From: Rhodococcus qingshengii JCM 15477
GTDB lineage: Bacteria; Actinomycetota; Actinomycetes; Mycobacteriales; Mycobacteriaceae
Assembly: GCF_023221595.1 (NCBI RefSeq)
Contig: NZ_CP096563.1
Location: forward strand, 1,966,501-2,030,500
Reading direction: 5' to 3'
DNA length: 64,000 bases
The stretch's first letter is position 1; each line of letters opens with the position of its first letter. Below, in pieces: positions 1-12,294 of this stretch. Below the pieces are notes generated by a model. It made no database searches. It was not told where the DNA came from and saw only the letters and a program-made list of their open reading frames with translations. The position numbers were made by a program, and so were the translations under genes.

Positions 1-3000
1 CAAGCACTGGACGGCGTGCCCGAACAGTTGAATCTTCCGGGGGATCGGGCTCGGCCGGCGGTATTCTCCGGTCAGGGAGCGACATTCGAATTCTCGATCG
101 GTCAGGAATTGCATGAGCGGCTGATCAGCGTGGGCCGGGAACACAATGCGTCGATGTTCATGGTGGTCCATGCGGCTCTGGCGTCGCTTCTCGCTCGTCT
201 GTCGGGAACAACGGACATCAACATCGGTGCACCGATGGCCGGGCGAGGTGAATCCGAACTCGACGATTTGATCGGAATGTTCGTCAACACCCTGGTTTTG
301 CGTACCGAGGTTGATCCTTCGGCGGCGTTCACAACACTTCTGGCCTCGGCTCGGGAAACCGACCTTCAGGCGTTCGCGCACTCGGACCTTCCGTTCGAGC
401 GGCTCGTGGAAGTGCTGGATCCCGTTCGGTCGAGGGCACATCACCCGCTGTTCCAGGTGGCATTGGCATTTCAGAACCTGGGGCAGAACTCGTTGGCTCT
501 GCCCGGTCTGACGGCGGCCGAGTTCGAAATCGACGAGACCGTGGCCAAGTTCGACCTGCAGCTCACGATCAGTGAGGTATCAGAAGGGCTGTCGGCGACG
601 TTCACGTACGCGACGGATCTGTTCGACGAATCGACCGTCCGCGGATTCGCCGCACGATTGATGCGCATTCTGAACGGAATTGCGACGGACCCCGCAACTT
701 CAGTGGGTGACATCGAAATCCTCGACGCGTCCGAGCGTGAGGTTCTGACGAGTCAAAGGGCTTCGTCAGGAGTAGCGCAGGCGCCGTTGGCCGAGATTCT
801 TGCCGACGCTGCTGCGCGCTACCCGGACAACGTCGCTTTGCGCTACCCCGGCACGGCGCAGGCCGCGGCCGGTAGGTCCATGACGTATCGCGAGGTCGAC
901 GAGTGGTCGTCGAGGCTGGCCCGCGTTTTGATCAACCGTGGTCTCGGGGCTGAAGATCTTGTGGCGGTGTCGATTCCGAGATCCGTCGAATCGGTACTCG
1001 CGGTCTGGGCAGTGTCGAAGACCGGGGCAGCGGTCGTTCCGATCGATCCGCACTATCCGGCAGACCGTATCGCGCACATGCTCAGCGACTCGGGTGCGAA
1101 GGTTGGCCTGACCCTCGACGTCGAACGTCCGAATCTCGCCGACGACGTCGAGTGGTTGGTCGTGGACGGACCGCTCGGCGAACAGATGATCGCCGGAGTG
1201 TCCGGAGCGCCAATAGATGCCGAGGAACGTGTCCGTGCACTGACGACTGCTCATCCGGCTTGGGTCATCTACACCTCCGGCACGACAGGACTGCCGAAGG
1301 GCGTTGTCGCGACCAACGCGGGACTGGCGAGCTTCAGTGTCACGCAGGCCGCGCATTACCTCGTGAAGCCCACCTCGCGGACATTGCACTTCGCGTCACC
1401 GAGTTTCGACGCGTCGATGCTCGAGTTGTTCCTCGCGGTGGCCACCGGCGCGACGATGGTCATCGTCCCGCCTGGCGTGTACGGCGGCGACGAACTGGCT
1501 GAGGTGTTCCGTAGCGAACGAGTCACGCATGCGTTCATCACACCCGCTGCCCTGGCGTCGATGGACCCGAGCGGCCTGGACGACCTGACGGTGGTAGGCG
1601 TGGGTGGCGAAGCGTATTCGCCGGAACTGATCAGCAAGTGGACGACAGGGGACGGATCGGCCGCGTCGGCTTCGGCTCCCAGGACATTCCTGAATGTCTA
1701 CGGCCCGACCGAGACGACGATCGTGACGAACGTCAGCGTTCCGCTTCTGCCCGGTGACCGAATGGACATCGGCGCCACGATCGGTGACATGGCAGCATTC
1801 GTCCTGGACACACGACTCAATCCAGTTCCACTGGGAGTCTCGGGCGAGCTGTATCTGTCCGGTCCTCAGGTGACCCGCGGCTATCATCGTCGTCCAGGCT
1901 TGAGTGCCGATCGATTCGTGGCAAACCCGCACGGTAATCCGGGCGAGCGAATGTACCGAACCGGTGACGTGGTGCGCTGGGTCGCTGGAACGGCACCCTC
2001 CACCTACGCCGTGGAATACGTGGGCCGCAACGATTTCCAGGTCAAGATTCGCGGTTTCCGTATCGAACTGGGCGAAATCGATGCATCGCTGACGGCACAC
2101 CCCGAGGTCGAGTTCGCTGCGACGATGGGTACGACCCTGCCGTCGGGTGCCCCGGCGCTGGTGTCGTACGTGTTCACCGGAAAGCACGCTTCGGTCACTT
2201 CGGCGGAATTGATCGAATTCGTCTCCAGAACCCTTCCGGCCCATATGGTTCCGGCTTCGGTCATGGTCTCCTCGGACATGCCGCTCAGTCCGGCAGGCAA
2301 GCTGGACCGAAAAGCGCTCCCAGCACCGGTTTTCGAGACCAAGGAATTCCGCGCCCCGGTCACCGAGATGGAACAAATCCTGAGCGAGATCTTCGCGGAC
2401 GTTCTCGGCCTGGATCGCATCGGCACCGACGACTCGTTCTTCGCTCAGGGCGGCGACTCGATCATGTCCATCCAACTCGTCTCTCGTGCGAAGGCACGTG
2501 GGGTCGTATTCGCACCCAGTGACGTCTTCGAGAGCAAGACTGTCGCGGCATTGGCCGAAGTGGCGAAGTATGCCGCCGACGTCGAGGCCGCGGTGGTGCT
2601 CGAGGAGTTGCCGGGCGGTGGAGTCGGCTGGATGCCGTTGACGCCGATCGAACGATTCATGGTCGAGCGCGGTGGCAGCTACAACCGATTCACACAGACG
2701 ATGACTCTCGAGCTTCCACTCGGAGTGCAGCGAGCCGACATCGTGCGAACACTCGCTGCAGTCGTCGACCACCACGACATGTTCCGCTCGCGGCTGATCT
2801 CCGACGGTCGCGGATGGGGGATGTCGGTCTCCGAGCCCGGAACCGTGGACGTCGAGGATCTGCTCAGCCGCGTCGATGTCGACGCGGCTGCGGACGAGTC
2901 GACAATTGTTCTCACGGCTTCCAAGGGCCTCGACGAGGCTCTCGGCCGGTTGAATCCGGCGGACGGCGTAATGGTTCAGTTCGTGTGGGTCGACTTCGGT

Positions 3001-4090
3001 CCCACTCGCACCGGGCGCTTGATCATCGCTGCACATCACCTGATCGTCGACGGGGTCTCCTGGCGAATCATCGTTCCGGATCTGGTGTCGGCTGCGGCTC
3101 AGATGGCCGGGGCGAGCGGAGCGACGGGGGATGTAGCCGGAACGACGGGGGATGTAGCCGGAACGACGGGGGATGTTGCTCTCGAGCCGACCGGTACGTC
3201 GATGCGACGCTGGGCTCATGCTTTGTCCGAAGAGGCCCATCGGGATTCGCGTGTGGCCGAGCTGGATACGTGGCGGAAGGTGTTGCAGACACCGGACCCG
3301 GTGCTGGGTAAGAGGGCGTACGACTCTGCCGTCGACGTTGCGGCAACGGTTCAGCGGATAAGCGTGACGGTCCCCACTCAGGTGACGGAGACTCTGTTGA
3401 CCACGCTGCCGGAGGTTTTCAACGGCGGCGCCAACGACGGCCTGCTCGCTGGACTGGCACTCGCGCTGATCGAGTGGCGTCGCCGAGCCGGAATCGACTC
3501 GACGTCTGCCTTGCTGCAACTCGAGGGCCACGGTCGCGAAGAAGCCGTGATTCCTGGCGCGGATCTGTCAAGGACCGTTGGCTGGTTCACCGCTGCCTTC
3601 CCGATCAGTCTCGATCTTTCCGAGGTAGATCTGGGTGACGCTTTCGCCGGAGGTGATTCGGCGGGACACGCGATCAAAGCAGTGAAGGAACAGCTTCTGG
3701 CGATCCCGGACAAGGGCGTCGGGTACGGACTGCTGCGCTACCTGAACGAAGACACGCGCGCAGTGCTTTCTCGCTTCGCCGGGGGACAGGTCAGCTTCAA
3801 CTACCTGGGACGAGTTGTCGCCGAGGATCTTCCGGCAGGCGTCGAGGGACTCGGGTGGCTGCCGGCCGGCGATTTCGCCAACGTGTCGGCACCCGAAGAC
3901 GTCGACATGCCCGCAAACAAGGTCGTCGACATCAATGCGATCGTCAACGACGGCGCAGACGGTGCTGTTCTGGAGGCCTCTTTCGCATACCCCGTCGGTG
4001 CCATCGACGGCGAGAGTGTCGAGACATTTGCACAGATTTGGGTCGAAGCACTGACTGCCCTGGCGGAGCATTCTCGCTCCGTCGGAGCCG
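1..4090 (+). other. NRPS module 1: C(partial)-A1-T1-E
   Basis: A1 (780-2325) has specificity residues read against PheA as D-A-L-F-G-G-V-I-V-K, which I cannot assign to a substrate. The E domain carries [23 protein letters not shown] and FNYLGR, so a D-residue is expected at this position. It is the only E domain in the window. The catalytic HHxxxD of the partial C domain lies upstream of base 1. Confidence 0.9.
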
Positions 4091-7000
4091 GTGGACTCAC
4101 ACCGTCCGACGTGCCGCTTGTCTCCGTGAGCCAACGAGATATCGACGGCTTCGAGAATCGATTCGGTACGGTGACCGACATCTGGCCCCTGGCACCGCTG
4201 CAGTCCGGTTTGCTCTTCCACGCGATGTTGGCAGAATCCAGCGTCGACCTCTACTCGGTGCAGATGATTCTCACTCTGTCCGGGAAGGTGGATGCCGACC
4301 GCTTGCGCACTGCAGCACAGGGAATCATCGACCGTTATGCGAACCTGCGAACGGCATTCACGGCCGACGACGACGGAACGCCGGTCCAGATAGTCCTCGA
4401 AGACGTTCCAGTCCCGTGGCGGAACATCGATCTCAGCGATATTGCGGCCGTCGACCGTGAGGCAGCTCTGAACGAAGTTTTGACGGCTGACCAGGCGACA
4501 CACTTCGACATGGCGTCACCGCCGTTGATTCGGTTCACCTTCGTCACCATGGCGGAGGGGGACTATCGCTTGGTGGTGGCGAATCACCACATTATTCTCG
4601 ACGGTTGGTCGGTGCCACTGCTCTTGCAGAACCTGTTGGCGCTGTACGCGACGCGTGGTGACGACTCGGTTCTTCCGCGTGTGCGTAGCTATCGCAATTA
4701 CCTGGCGTGGCTTGTCGATCAGGATCGTGATCGATCACTCACAGCCTGGGCGGATGTGCTTTCCGGCGTCGAAGAGCCGACGCTGCTTGCTCAGGTCACA
4801 GGCGGACAGGAATTCACCGCGCTGTCCCAGAAGCTGAACGTGTCGATGTCGTCGGAGACAACCGCGGCGCTCACCGCTCTGGCTGCACGACTCGGGGTCA
4901 CCGCCAACACGATCGTGCAGAGCGCGTGGGCGGTCCTGCTCGGTGCGTTGACCGGAACCGACGACGTTGTCTTCGGTGCAACAGTGTCCGGCCGGCCACC
5001 GGCGCTCACCGGCGTCGAATCGATGGTCGGGTTGTTCATCAACACCCTCCCCGTGCGGGTGCGCTTCGACGCCGCGGAGTCCGTCGAAGAATTGGTTGCC
5101 AGGGTCCAGATCGAGCAGGCGAGAATGCTTGATCATCACTATCTCGGTTTGACCGATGTCCAGAAAGCAGCGGACGTCGGAACACTGTTCGACACGTTGG
5201 TTGTATTCGAGTCGTACCCGGTCGACCGTGAGGGCCTCGCCGCACAGGCGGATGTTCTCGACGGAATGATGATCGACGACATCGCCTCGGACGATTCCAC
5301 GAACTACCCGTTGACCCTGCTGATCGCACTCGACGAGCAGTTGCACTTGACGCTGCGGTACCTACCGGACTTCTTCGATGCCGACTACGCAACTGCGTTG
5401 CTGGACAGAGTTCTTCGACTGCTCTCCTCCGTAGCCACCGATCCTTCGGTGCGTGTTGGTGACGTTGATATTTTGGATTCTGTTGAGCGTTCGTTGGTGC
5501 TCGAGGGGTGGAATGACACGGCTCGTGAGGTTGCGGGTGTGTCGGTGTTGGACGGGTTCGATGCGCAGGTGGCGGCGTCTCCGGATGCGGTAGCGCTCTC
5601 GTTCGAGGGTGTGTCGTTGTCGTATGCGGAGTTCGATGCTCGGGTGAATCGTTTTGCCAGGTATTTGGTTTCGGTGGGTGTGGGGCCGGAGTCGTTGGTG
5701 GGTGTTGCGGTTCGTCGGTCGGTTGATTTGTTGGTTGCGGTTTACGGTGTGCTCAGGGCTGGTGGTGGGTATGTTCCGGTGGATCCGGATCAGCCTGCGG
5801 AGCGTAATGGGTATGTGTTGGCGGCGGCGTCGCCGGTGTGTGTGGTCAGTACTTCTGATGTTGGTTTCGATGCTGGTGTGGTGCCGGTGGTCGAGGTTGA
5901 TGTTGTTGATGTGTCTGGTTTTTCGGATGCTCCTGTCTCGGATGTGGATCGGGTTGCGCCGTTGCGGTCGGGGAATACGGCGTATGTGATTTTCACGTCG
6001 GGGTCGACGGGTCGGCCGAAGGGTGTGGCGGTCAGTCATCGCAGTGTGGTCAATCAGGTGTCGTGGTTGGCGGAGCGTTATGCGGTGTCGGGTTCTGATG
6101 TGGTGTTGTTCAAGACTCCGGTGACGTTCGATGTGTCGGTGTGGGAGTTGTTTGTTCCGTTGGCGGTGGGTGCTCGGTTGGTGGTGGCTACTCATGACGG
6201 TCATCGGGATCCGGGGTATTTGGCGTCGGTGGTGGCGGCGGAGTCGGTGTCGATGGTCTCGTTTGTGCCGTCGATGTTGGAGGTGTTCGTCGATCAGTTG
6301 GTCGACACGTCGGAGGCGACGATTTCGCGTCTCGGTGGTGGTGGGTTGGGTTCGTTGCGGGTGATTTTCGCGGCGGGTGAGGCGTTGCCGGCGTCGGTGG
6401 TGGGTCGGGTGTTGTCGGTGTTGCCGTCGGTTGAGGTTCATAATTTGTATGGTCCGACGGAGTTCACGGTGCATGCGACGGCGGCGGGTCCGCTCGATGG
6501 TGTGGGTGTGGTGGTGCCGATGGGTGCTCCGGTGTGGAATTCGTCGGTGTTGGTGTTGGATTCGCGGTTGCGTCCGGTGCCGGTGGGTGTTGCGGGTGAG
6601 TTGTATTTGTCGGGTGTGCAGGTCGCTCGTGGGTATTTCGGGCGGGTGGATTTGTCGGCGGAGCGGTTTGTGGCGAATCCGTTCGGTGGGGTGGGTTCGC
6701 GGATGTATCGCACGGGGGATGTGGTGCGGTGGATCGGTGTGTCGGGTGAGCTCGAGTATGTCGGTCGTAGTGATTTTCAGGTGAAGTTGCGTGGTCAGCG
6801 GATCGAGTTGGGGGAGATCGAGTCTGCGGTTCGGGATCAGGTGGGTGTGGGTTCTGTGGTGGTGGTGGTGTGGCGTGATCAGTTGGTTGCGTATGTCACT
6901 GCTGCGGTGGGGTCTTCGGTTGATGTTGATGTGGTGAAGGTGGGTGTGGGGGAGCGGTTGGCGTCGTATATGGTGCCGTCGCAGTTTGTGGTGTTGGATG

Positions 7001-10000
7001 CGTTGCCGCTCAATGCTTCGGGGAAGTTGGATCGGAAGTTGTTGCCGGAGCCGGTGTTCGAGGTTGCGGTGTTTAGGGCTCCGGTGACGGCGGTGGAGGA
7101 GATCGTTGCGTCGGTGTTTGCCGAGGTGTTGGGTGTTGATCGTGTGGGTCTCGATGACGATTTCTTCGAGCTCGGCGGCAACTCTCTCAACGCCACTCGC
7201 ACGATCAAACGAATCGCCGATGCTCTCGACACCGAACTTTCGGTTCGAGTTCTGTTCGAAGCATCCACGGTGCAGGATCTCGCAGCGCACGCCGAAAGCC
7301 GGACCGGGTCGGGTGGGCGAGTCGCGCTGACCGCGGTCGAGCGGCCAGAGCGGATTCCGCTTTCGTTGGCGCAGCAGCGTATGTGGTTCCTCAACCGATT
7401 CGACGGGAGTGCAGCGGCATACAACATCCCGATGGCGCTGCGCCTTCAGGGCGATCTTGACGTCTCGGCGCTGAGCGCGGCGATTTCTGATGTGATCGGG
7501 CGGCACGAATCACTTCGAACCGTCTACCCGGAAATCGGAGACGGTCCGGTGCAGGTCGTCAAGCCCGTGTCGAGTTGGTCGGACGAAATCGTCGCAGAAC
7601 CGACTGGCGTGGACGAACTCGAAGGTGAGTTGGTCGCGCTGGCGTCGACGCGCTTCGACGTCACACGCGAGATTCCGATTCGTATCCGGTTGTTCCAGTT
7701 GGCTTCCGACGAATACGTACTCGGTGTCGCGATTCATCATATTTCCGCCGACGGTTCCTCGATGGCACCGTTCGCTCGGGATGTCGTGACCGCATACGCC
7801 TCGCGGGTTGCCGGGTACACACCGTCCTGGGCTCCTCTCGACGTTCAGTACGCCGACTACAGCCTGTGGCAGCGAGAGGTGCTGGGCAGTGAGGAAGACG
7901 CGGGATCTATTGCTTCGCAGCAGATTGCGTACTGGAGCAATGCTCTTGCCGGGCTGCCTGATCAGCTTGCACTTCCCGCCGACCGGCCGCGCCCCGCGAC
8001 GCAGTCATTCCGCGGTGGTTACCTGCACTTCGATATCGATGCAGAGTTGCATGCTCGGTTGAGCGGTCTTGCCAGGGCAAACAATTCGACGCTGTTCATG
8101 CTCACGCACACTGCGTTCGCGATGTTGTTGGCTCGACTGTCCGGAACCGAGGACATCGCGGTGGGTACACCCATTGCAGGACGTGGTGAGCGGGCACTCG
8201 ACGATCTCATCGGCATGTTCGTGAACACCTTGGTGTTCCGTACGCAGATCGACAGCGGCGCGCCGTTCCTCGACCTGCTCGGACGTGTCAGGGAGACCGA
8301 CCTTCAAGCATTTGCACATTCGGACGTTCCTTTCGAGCGACTCGTGGAGGTGCTCAACCCACCACGTTCGACCGCTCGTCATCCGCTCTATCAGGTCGGC
8401 TTCCTCTTCCAGAACATGGAAACCGGAGGGCTCGAGCTTCCGGGGCTCACCGTCAAGGGCGTCGATATCGACAACGGGGTCGCGCAGTTCGATCTTCAGT
8501 TGATCGTCAGTGATCGGTACGACGCGAACGGATCTGCAGCCGGCATCACGTCGATGTTCAGCTACGCGCATGATCTGTTCGACGAGTCGACCGTGCAGGA
8601 CTTCGCCGATCGATTCGTGCGATTGCTCGCGGAGATCGCGTCCGATCCGTCGTTGACCGTCGGCGACTTCGCGCTGCTGGATTCGTCCGAGAGCGACCGG
8701 ATCCTGAACCGCTGGAACGAGACCGATCACTCCGTCCCGGGAGTCACTCTGGTCGAACTGTTCGACGAGCAGGTCGGTTCGAACCCGGGTGCGGTGGCAG
8801 TGATCGCCGGGAACACGTCGCTGACCTACGCCGAGTTCGATGCACGTGTGAACCGTCTCGCACGCCATCTGATTGCAACCGGTGTCGGTCCGGAGTCGTT
8901 GGTCGCGTTGGCAATCGAGCGATCGGTCGAACTGCTGGTCGCCATGTACGCGGTGGTGAAGGCAGGTGGTGGATACGTACCGATCGATCCGAACCACCCG
9001 GCGGACCGCATCGAGTACGTGTTGACCATGGCAGATCCGGTCTGCGTCCTCACTGCCTCGACCACTGCGAAGAATCCGGCGTTCGGTGATTCCGTGATCG
9101 AGGTGGACACGATCGATCTCGCGTCCTACGCGGAAGCGACGGTTACCGATGTGGATCGGATTGCTCCACTGCGAGTGGGCAACACCGCCTACGTGATCTT
9201 CACGTCGGGATCGACGGGGCGACCGAAGGGCGTCGCGATCTCGCATCAGGCGGTGGTCAACCAGATTCTCTGGAAGCGCGATCAGTACAGCCTGGACCGA
9301 TCCGATGCGATGGTGCTCAAGACCGCGGCAACGTTCGACCTCTCGGTCTGGGAGTTCTGGTCGGCACTGACTTCCGGTGCACGACTGGTGATTGCCGAAC
9401 CCGAAGGTCACAAGGACCCGAGCTACCTGCTCGACCTGATGACCCGGGAGAAGATCACGACGCTCCACGTGGTGCCGTCGATGCTCGCGATGTTGCAGTC
9501 GGCATCGGAAAATGGCCTTCCGGAATCACTTCGTCAGGTGCTTGCGATCGGTGAAGCGTTGCCGGCCGCGACCGCGACCGAGTTCGCAGAACTCAGCGAC
9601 GCGCAGTTGGTGAATCTGTACGGTCCGACCGAGGCCGCCGTCTCGGTGACAGCGCACGTCGTCGGTTCGGACGATACGACCTCGGTGCCGATCGGTGCCC
9701 CCGAATGGAACACGCAGGTGTTCGTGCTCGACACGCGTTTGCATCCGGTCCCCGTCGGAGTCACCGGGGAGCTTTACCTCGCCGGTGCCCAGCTTGCTCG
9801 CGGCTATCACGGTCGCGCGGATCTGACGTCGGAACGATTTGTGGCCAACGTCTTCGGTGACGCGGGTTCGCGGTTGTACCGCACGGGCGACCTCGTCCGG
9901 TGGACGGAGAACGGCGAACTCGACTACGTGGAGCGCGCCGACTTCCAGGTCAAGATCCGTGGCTACCGCATCGAACTCGGTGAGATCGAAGCGCTTCTTC

Positions 10001-12201
10001 GCAAGCAGGCCAGCGTGGACTCCGCTGTGGTGGTGGCCAAGTCGGATGCGCGTATCGGTGATCGACTTGTCGGCTACGTCGTTCCTCAAAGCGGGGAAAG
10101 CATCGATGTCGAAACCTTGAAGCGGACTCTTGTGGCTGAGTTGCCGAGTTACATGGTGCCGGCGGCATTGATGGTCTTGGACGAACTACCGCTCAACATC
10201 AACGGCAAGGTCGATCGCAAAGCCCTGCCCGACCCCGAATTCGAGGCGACCGAATTCCGTGCGCCGACCAACCCCGTCGAAGAGATCGTGGCGGGTGTGT
10301 TCGCTGACGTACTCGGTGTGGCGAGGGTCGGACTCGACGACGACTTCTTCGAGCTCGGCGGAAACTCTCTCGTCGCGACGCAGGTCGTGTCGAGGCTGGG
10401 TGAGGCGTTGGACGCGCAGATTCCGGTCCGCGTGATCTTCGAGGCGTCGACTGTCGGGGCATTGGCGTCGAGGGTTCTCGAACACGCGGGATCTGGTGGC
10501 CGCCCACCGTTGGTGGCTCAGGTGCGTCCGCACGAGATTCCGCTGTCGTTGGCGCAGCAACGTATGTGGGTGCTCAATCAGTTCGACAAGACCTCGGGTG
10601 CGTACAACATCCCCGTCGCGATCCGGCTGTCCGGCGCACTCGATGTCGACGCACTTCACTCAGCGGTGTCGGATCTGATCGAGCGTCACGAAGTGCTCCG
10701 GACGGTATACCCGGACCGGGGCAACGGACCGGTTCAGATGATCCTGCCTCGCTCCGCAGCGGCGGTGGGACTGGAAGTGATCGCAACCGACGAAGCGTCG
10801 GTCGCCGAGCAGGTGGCTGACACAGTTCGCGAGGGCTTCGATGTCACGACAGCCGTTCCGTTGCGAATCCGTCTCTTCGAGGTCGACGAATCCGAGCGGG
10901 TCCTCGTCGTTGTCATTCACCACATCAGCGGTGACGGCTTCTCGATGGCTCCGTTGATCAGAGACACCATGGTTGCGTACACCGCACGTACCGGCGGGGA
11001 GACCCCGGAGTGGGCTCCGCTCGAGGTGCAGTACGCCGACTACACGCTGTGGCAGCGTGATGTCCTCGGATCGCCGGAGGACGCGGACAGTCAGCTGGGC
11101 CGTCAACTCGCGTACTGGGTGAACGAGCTCAAGGGCACTCCGGAGCTTCTGGAACTGCCGACCGACCGGCCGCGGCCGGCGCGGGCCAGCATGCGCGGTG
11201 CGGAATTCGAGTTTGCCGTCGATTCCGAGACCACGGACCGGCTCGCGACGATCGCACGGGAGCAGAACTCGACAGTCTTCATGGTGGTTCACACTGCCCT
11301 GGCCGTGCTGTTGGCGAAGATGAGTGGATCGAACGACATCGCAATCGGTACGCCGATCGCGGGTCGAGGTGAGCGGGCGCTCGACGATCTTGTCGGGATG
11401 TTCGTCAACACGTTGGTCTTGCGAACGGAGATCGCGCCTGCTTCGACGTTCGTCGACGTTCTGGCACACGTGAAGGACAAGGACTTGTCGGCATTCGCCA
11501 ATGCCGACGTACCGTTCGAGCGGTTGGTCGACGAACTGGGGCGAGAGCGCTCTCACGCATACTCGCCGCTCTTCCAGGTCATGCTCACCTTCCAGAACAT
11601 GGCTCTCGGTACGTTCCAGCTCCCGGGCCTCGAGCTCTCTGCGGTCGACAACGGTTTCGACCAGGCGATGTTCGATCTGCAGCTCACCGGTATCGAGCAA
11701 TTCGACGATGCCGGGGTGCTGTCCGGGCTGAGGATGCGTTTCACCTATGCGACCGACCTGTTCGACGAATCGACCATCGCGCTTTTTGCGGCGCGATTCG
11801 GGCGGGTGCTCGAAGAACTGGTGACCGATCCCGGGGTCGTGATTCGCACGATCGACATCGTGACCGAGCAGGAACGCGAGGAAGCGAGCGCTGCCGAGCC
11901 GAAGTCCGCGGCGGACCTACCCGAACTGGCAGCCGCAGCGGCGGCCGCCGATCCTGAGGCAATTGCGTTCACCCACGGTGATCAGGCTGTCACCTTCGGT
12001 GAGTTGTCGACCAAGCTCGTTGCCATGCGTACCGCCATGGGGGCTGCTCTCGCCCCCGATGCTCTGGTTTCTGTGTCGCTCGCCGGACTTGTTCCGGGCA
12101 TCCTGCCGGCACTTGGCGTCGACGGTCTCGCCACACTTGTGAGCTCGGTGATAGCTGACGCACAGTCGGTGTCAGCGGGCCGTGGGGGTACGGCCGGGTA
12201 A
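1..12201 (+). CDS. Non-ribosomal peptide synthetase, 5' partial (NRPS-1)
   Basis: The reading frame is open from base 1, inside a condensation (C) domain, and ends at TAA 12199-12201, so the start lies upstream. Domain order is C(partial) 1-735, A1 780-2325, T1, epimerase (E) 2620-4060, C2 4150-5460, A2 5540-7045, T2, C3 7345-8700, A3 8740-10220, T3, C4 10537-11870, then an 86-residue A-like tail. Motifs seen include [11 protein letters not shown] and [11 protein letters not shown] (A3), YGPTE (A5), GKLDRK (A10), GGNSL (T), HHISADGSS and HHISGDGFS (C). T1 carries GGDSI, typical before an E domain, and C2 starts with [13 protein letters not shown], typical of C domains accepting a D-residue donor. 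It should load three amino acids onto phosphopantetheine arms and extend a chain delivered from upstream. The last C domain has no A-T partner here; that partner begins the next gene 94 bp downstream. A2 is nearly identical to an A domain in the third synthetase. Confidence 0.96.
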   Translation, partial: QALDGVPEQLNLPGDRARPAVFSGQGATFEFSIGQELHERLISVGREHNASMFMVVHAALASLLARLSGTTDINIGAPMAGRGESELDDLIGMFVNTLVLRTEVDPSAAFTTLLASARETDLQAFAHSDLPFERLVEVLDPVRSRAHHPLFQVALAFQNLGQNSLALPGLTAAEFEIDETVAKFDLQLTISEVSEGLSATFTYATDLFDESTVRGFAARLMRILNGIATDPATSVGDIEILDASEREVLTSQRASSGVAQAPLAEILADAAARYPDNVALRYPGTAQAAAGRSMTYREVDEWSSRLARVLINRGLGAEDLVAVSIPRSVESVLAVWAVSKTGAAVVPIDPHYPADRIAHMLSDSGAKVGLTLDVERPNLADDVEWLVVDGPLGEQMIAGVSGAPIDAEERVRALTTAHPAWVIYTSGTTGLPKGVVATNAGLASFSVTQAAHYLVKPTSRTLHFASPSFDASMLELFLAVATGATMVIVPPGVYGGDELAEVFRSERVTHAFITPAALASMDPSGLDDLTVVGVGGEAYSPELISKWTTGDGSAASASAPRTFLNVYGPTETTIVTNVSVPLLPGDRMDIGATIGDMAAFVLDTRLNPVPLGVSGELYLSGPQVTRGYHRRPGLSADRFVANPHGNPGERMYRTGDVVRWVAGTAPSTYAVEYVGRNDFQVKIRGFRIELGEIDASLTAHPEVEFAATMGTTLPSGAPALVSYVFTGKHASVTSAELIEFVSRTLPAHMVPASVMVSSDMPLSPAGKLDRKALPAPVFETKEFRAPVTEMEQILSEIFADVLGLDRIGTDDSFFAQGGDSIMSIQLVSRAKARGVVFAPSDVFESKTVAALAEVAKYAADVEAAVVLEELPGGGVGWMPLTPIERFMVERGGSYNRFTQTMTLELPLGVQRADIVRTLAAVVDHHDMFRSRLISDGRGWGMSVSEPGTVDVEDLLSRVDVDAAADESTIVLTASKGLDEALGRLNPADGVMVQFVWVDFGPTRTGRLIIAAHHLIVDGVSWRIIVPDLVSAAAQMAGASGATGDVAGTTGDVAGTTGDVALEPTGTSMRRWAHALSEEAHRDSRVAELDTWRKVLQTPDPVLGKRAYDSAVDVAATVQRISVTVPTQVTETLLTTLPEVFNGGANDGLLAGLALALIEWRRRAGIDSTSALLQLEGHGREEAVIPGADLSRTVGWFTAAFPISLDLSEVDLGDAFAGGDSAGHAIKAVKEQLLAIPDKGVGYGLLRYLNEDTRAVLSRFAGGQVSFNYLGRVVAEDLPAGVEGLGWLPAGDFANVSAPEDVDMPANKVVDINAIVNDGADGAVLEASFAYPVGAIDGESVETFAQIWVEALTALAEHSRSVGAGGLTPSDVPLVSVSQRDIDGFENRFGTVTDIWPLAPLQSGLLFHAMLAESSVDLYSVQMILTLSGKVDADRLRTAAQGIIDRYANLRTAFTADDDGTPVQIVLEDVPVPWRNIDLSDIAAVDREAALNEVLTADQATHFDMASPPLIRFTFVTMAEGDYRLVVANHHIILDGWSVPLLLQNLLALYATRGDDSVLPRVRSYRNYLAWLVDQDRDRSLTAWADVLSGVEEPTLLAQVTGGQEFTALSQKLNVSMSSETTAALTALAARLGVTANTIVQSAWAVLLGALTGTDDVVFGATVSGRPPALTGVESMVGLFINTLPVRVRFDAAESVEELVARVQIEQARMLDHHYLGLTDVQKAADVGTLFDTLVVFESYPVDREGLAAQADVLDGMMIDDIASDDSTNYPLTLLIALDEQLHLTLRYLPDFFDADYATALLDRVLRLLSSVATDPSVRVGDVDILDSVERSLVLEGWNDTAREVAGVSVLDGFDAQVAASPDAVALSFEGVSLSYAEFDARVNRFARYLVSVGVGPESLVGVAVRRSVDLLVAVYGVLRAGGGYVPVDPDQPAERNGYVLAAASPVCVVSTSDVGFDAGVVPVVEVDVVDVSGFSDAPVSDVDRVAPLRSGNTAYVIFTSGSTGRPKGVAVSHRSVVNQVSWLAERYAVSGSDVVLFKTPVTFDVSVWELFVPLAVGARLVVATHDGHRDPGYLASVVAAESVSMVSFVPSMLEVFVDQLVDTSEATISRLGGGGLGSLRVIFAAGEALPASVVGRVLSVLPSVEVHNLYGPTEFTVHATAAGPLDGVGVVVPMGAPVWNSSVLVLDSRLRPVPVGVAGELYLSGVQVARGYFGRVDLSAERFVANPFGGVGSRMYRTGDVVRWIGVSGELEYVGRSDFQVKLRGQRIELGEIESAVRDQVGVGSVVVVVWRDQLVAYVTAAVGSSVDVDVVKVGVGERLASYMVPSQFVVLDALPLNASGKLDRKLLPEPVFEVAVFRAPVTAVEEIVASVFAEVLGVDRVGLDDDFFELGGNSLNATRTIKRIADALDTELSVRVLFEASTVQDLAAHAESRTGSGGRVALTAVERPERIPLSLAQQRMWFLNRFDGSAAAYNIPMALRLQGDLDVSALSAAISDVIGRHESLRTVYPEIGDGPVQVVKPVSSWSDEIVAEPTGVDELEGELVALASTRFDVTREIPIRIRLFQLASDEYVLGVAIHHISADGSSMAPFARDVVTAYASRVAGYTPSWAPLDVQYADYSLWQREVLGSEEDAGSIASQQIAYWSNALAGLPDQLALPADRPRPATQSFRGGYLHFDIDAELHARLSGLARANNSTLFMLTHTAFAMLLARLSGTEDIAVGTPIAGRGERALDDLIGMFVNTLVFRTQIDSGAPFLDLLGRVRETDLQAFAHSDVPFERLVEVLNPPRSTARHPLYQVGFLFQNMETGGLELPGLTVKGVDIDNGVAQFDLQLIVSDRYDANGSAAGITSMFSYAHDLFDESTVQDFADRFVRLLAEIASDPSLTVGDFALLDSSESDRILNRWNETDHSVPGVTLVELFDEQVGSNPGAVAVIAGNTSLTYAEFDARVNRLARHLIATGVGPESLVALAIERSVELLVAMYAVVKAGGGYVPIDPNHPADRIEYVLTMADPVCVLTASTTAKNPAFGDSVIEVDTIDLASYAEATVTDVDRIAPLRVGNTAYVIFTSGSTGRPKGVAISHQAVVNQILWKRDQYSLDRSDAMVLKTAATFDLSVWEFWSALTSGARLVIAEPEGHKDPSYLLDLMTREKITTLHVVPSMLAMLQSASENGLPESLRQVLAIGEALPAATATEFAELSDAQLVNLYGPTEAAVSVTAHVVGSDDTTSVPIGAPEWNTQVFVLDTRLHPVPVGVTGELYLAGAQLARGYHGRADLTSERFVANVFGDAGSRLYRTGDLVRWTENGELDYVERADFQVKIRGYRIELGEIEALLRKQASVDSAVVVAKSDARIGDRLVGYVVPQSGESIDVETLKRTLVAELPSYMVPAALMVLDELPLNINGKVDRKALPDPEFEATEFRAPTNPVEEIVAGVFADVLGVARVGLDDDFFELGGNSLVATQVVSRLGEALDAQIPVRVIFEASTVGALASRVLEHAGSGGRPPLVAQVRPHEIPLSLAQQRMWVLNQFDKTSGAYNIPVAIRLSGALDVDALHSAVSDLIERHEVLRTVYPDRGNGPVQMILPRSAAAVGLEVIATDEASVAEQVADTVREGFDVTTAVPLRIRLFEVDESERVLVVVIHHISGDGFSMAPLIRDTMVAYTARTGGETPEWAPLEVQYADYTLWQRDVLGSPEDADSQLGRQLAYWVNELKGTPELLELPTDRPRPARASMRGAEFEFAVDSETTDRLATIAREQNSTVFMVVHTALAVLLAKMSGSNDIAIGTPIAGRGERALDDLVGMFVNTLVLRTEIAPASTFVDVLAHVKDKDLSAFANADVPFERLVDELGRERSHAYSPLFQVMLTFQNMALGTFQLPGLELSAVDNGFDQAMFDLQLTGIEQFDDAGVLSGLRMRFTYATDLFDESTIALFAARFGRVLEELVTDPGVVIRTIDIVTEQEREEASAAEPKSAADLPELAAAAAAADPEAIAFTHGDQAVTFGELSTKLVAMRTAMGAALAPDALVSVSLAGLVPGILPALGVDGLATLVSSVIADAQSVSAGRGGTAG
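3124..3176 (+). repeat. 21-bp in-frame tandem repeat inside the epimerase domain
   Basis: The unit acgggggatgtagccggaac plus g occurs about 2.5 times and encodes repeats of TGDVAGT. It lies just after the HHxxxDxxSW motif, in a linker where length change is tolerated. Confidence 0.85.
4150..7300 (+). other. NRPS module 2: C2-A2-T2
   Basis: C2 has [10 protein letters not shown] and belongs to the type that follows an epimerase. A2 has the code D-V-W-S-F-A-L-V-H-K, close to Ser codes but not one I can name. Bases 5470-7136 match 42396-44062 (module 13), so A2 and A13 should select the same substrate. Confidence 0.88.
5470..7136 (+). repeat. 1.67-kb segment shared with NRPS-3 (copy A, in A2)
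   Basis: The segment begins at attttggattctgttgag and ends at gccgaggtgttgggtgt. It matches 42396-44062 at a constant offset of 36,926 wherever I compared the bases. The encoded proteins are identical across the A domain. Confidence 0.88.
7345..10490 (+). other. NRPS module 3: C3-A3-T3
   Basis: C3 has [10 protein letters not shown]3 (8740-10220) reads D-L-W-H-L-I-L-V-S-K. It is related in pattern to the Ser-like D-V-W group but is unassigned. T3 carries GGNSLVATQ. Confidence 0.88.
10537..12198 (+). other. C4 domain of split module 4, with A-like C-terminal tail
   Basis: C4 has [10 protein letters not shown] and the full LCL-type layout from [11 protein letters not shown] onward. It is followed not by an A domain but by about 100 residues (11910-12198). 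These resemble only the first part of an A domain (a DPEAIAF...VTFGEL region) and contain no A3, A4 or A5 motif. Confidence 0.85.
11910..12198 (+). other. A-domain-like C-terminal tail of NRPS-1 (possible docking element)
   Basis: The stretch beginning [16 protein letters not shown] aligns with the N-terminus of the next synthetase ([16 protein letters not shown]). I counted about 36 identities over about 86 positions with one gap. It lacks every catalytic A motif. Docking between the two proteins is inferred from its position and its pairing. Confidence 0.6.
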
Positions 12202-12294
12202 CATTCAGTATTTGCCCAGTGAACGCCTCCGGCCGAGCAGAACGCTGTGCTCGACCGGGGCGCACTTCACGAAAGTCAGTTGGAGGAAGTGTAG
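12202..12294 (+). promoter_or_regulatory. Short intergenic spacer with strong RBS for NRPS-2
   Basis: The 93-bp gap between the first two synthetases has no clear terminator or promoter. GGAGGAA at 12282-12288 sits 6 nt before ATG 12295 and fixes that start. Cotranscription with NRPS-1 is likely. Confidence 0.6.

Noticed and set aside
5362..7506. Minus-strand 714-codon frame over A2
   Set aside because: Same artefact as above; it is antisense to the transplanted A domain and changes character exactly where the repeat ends.
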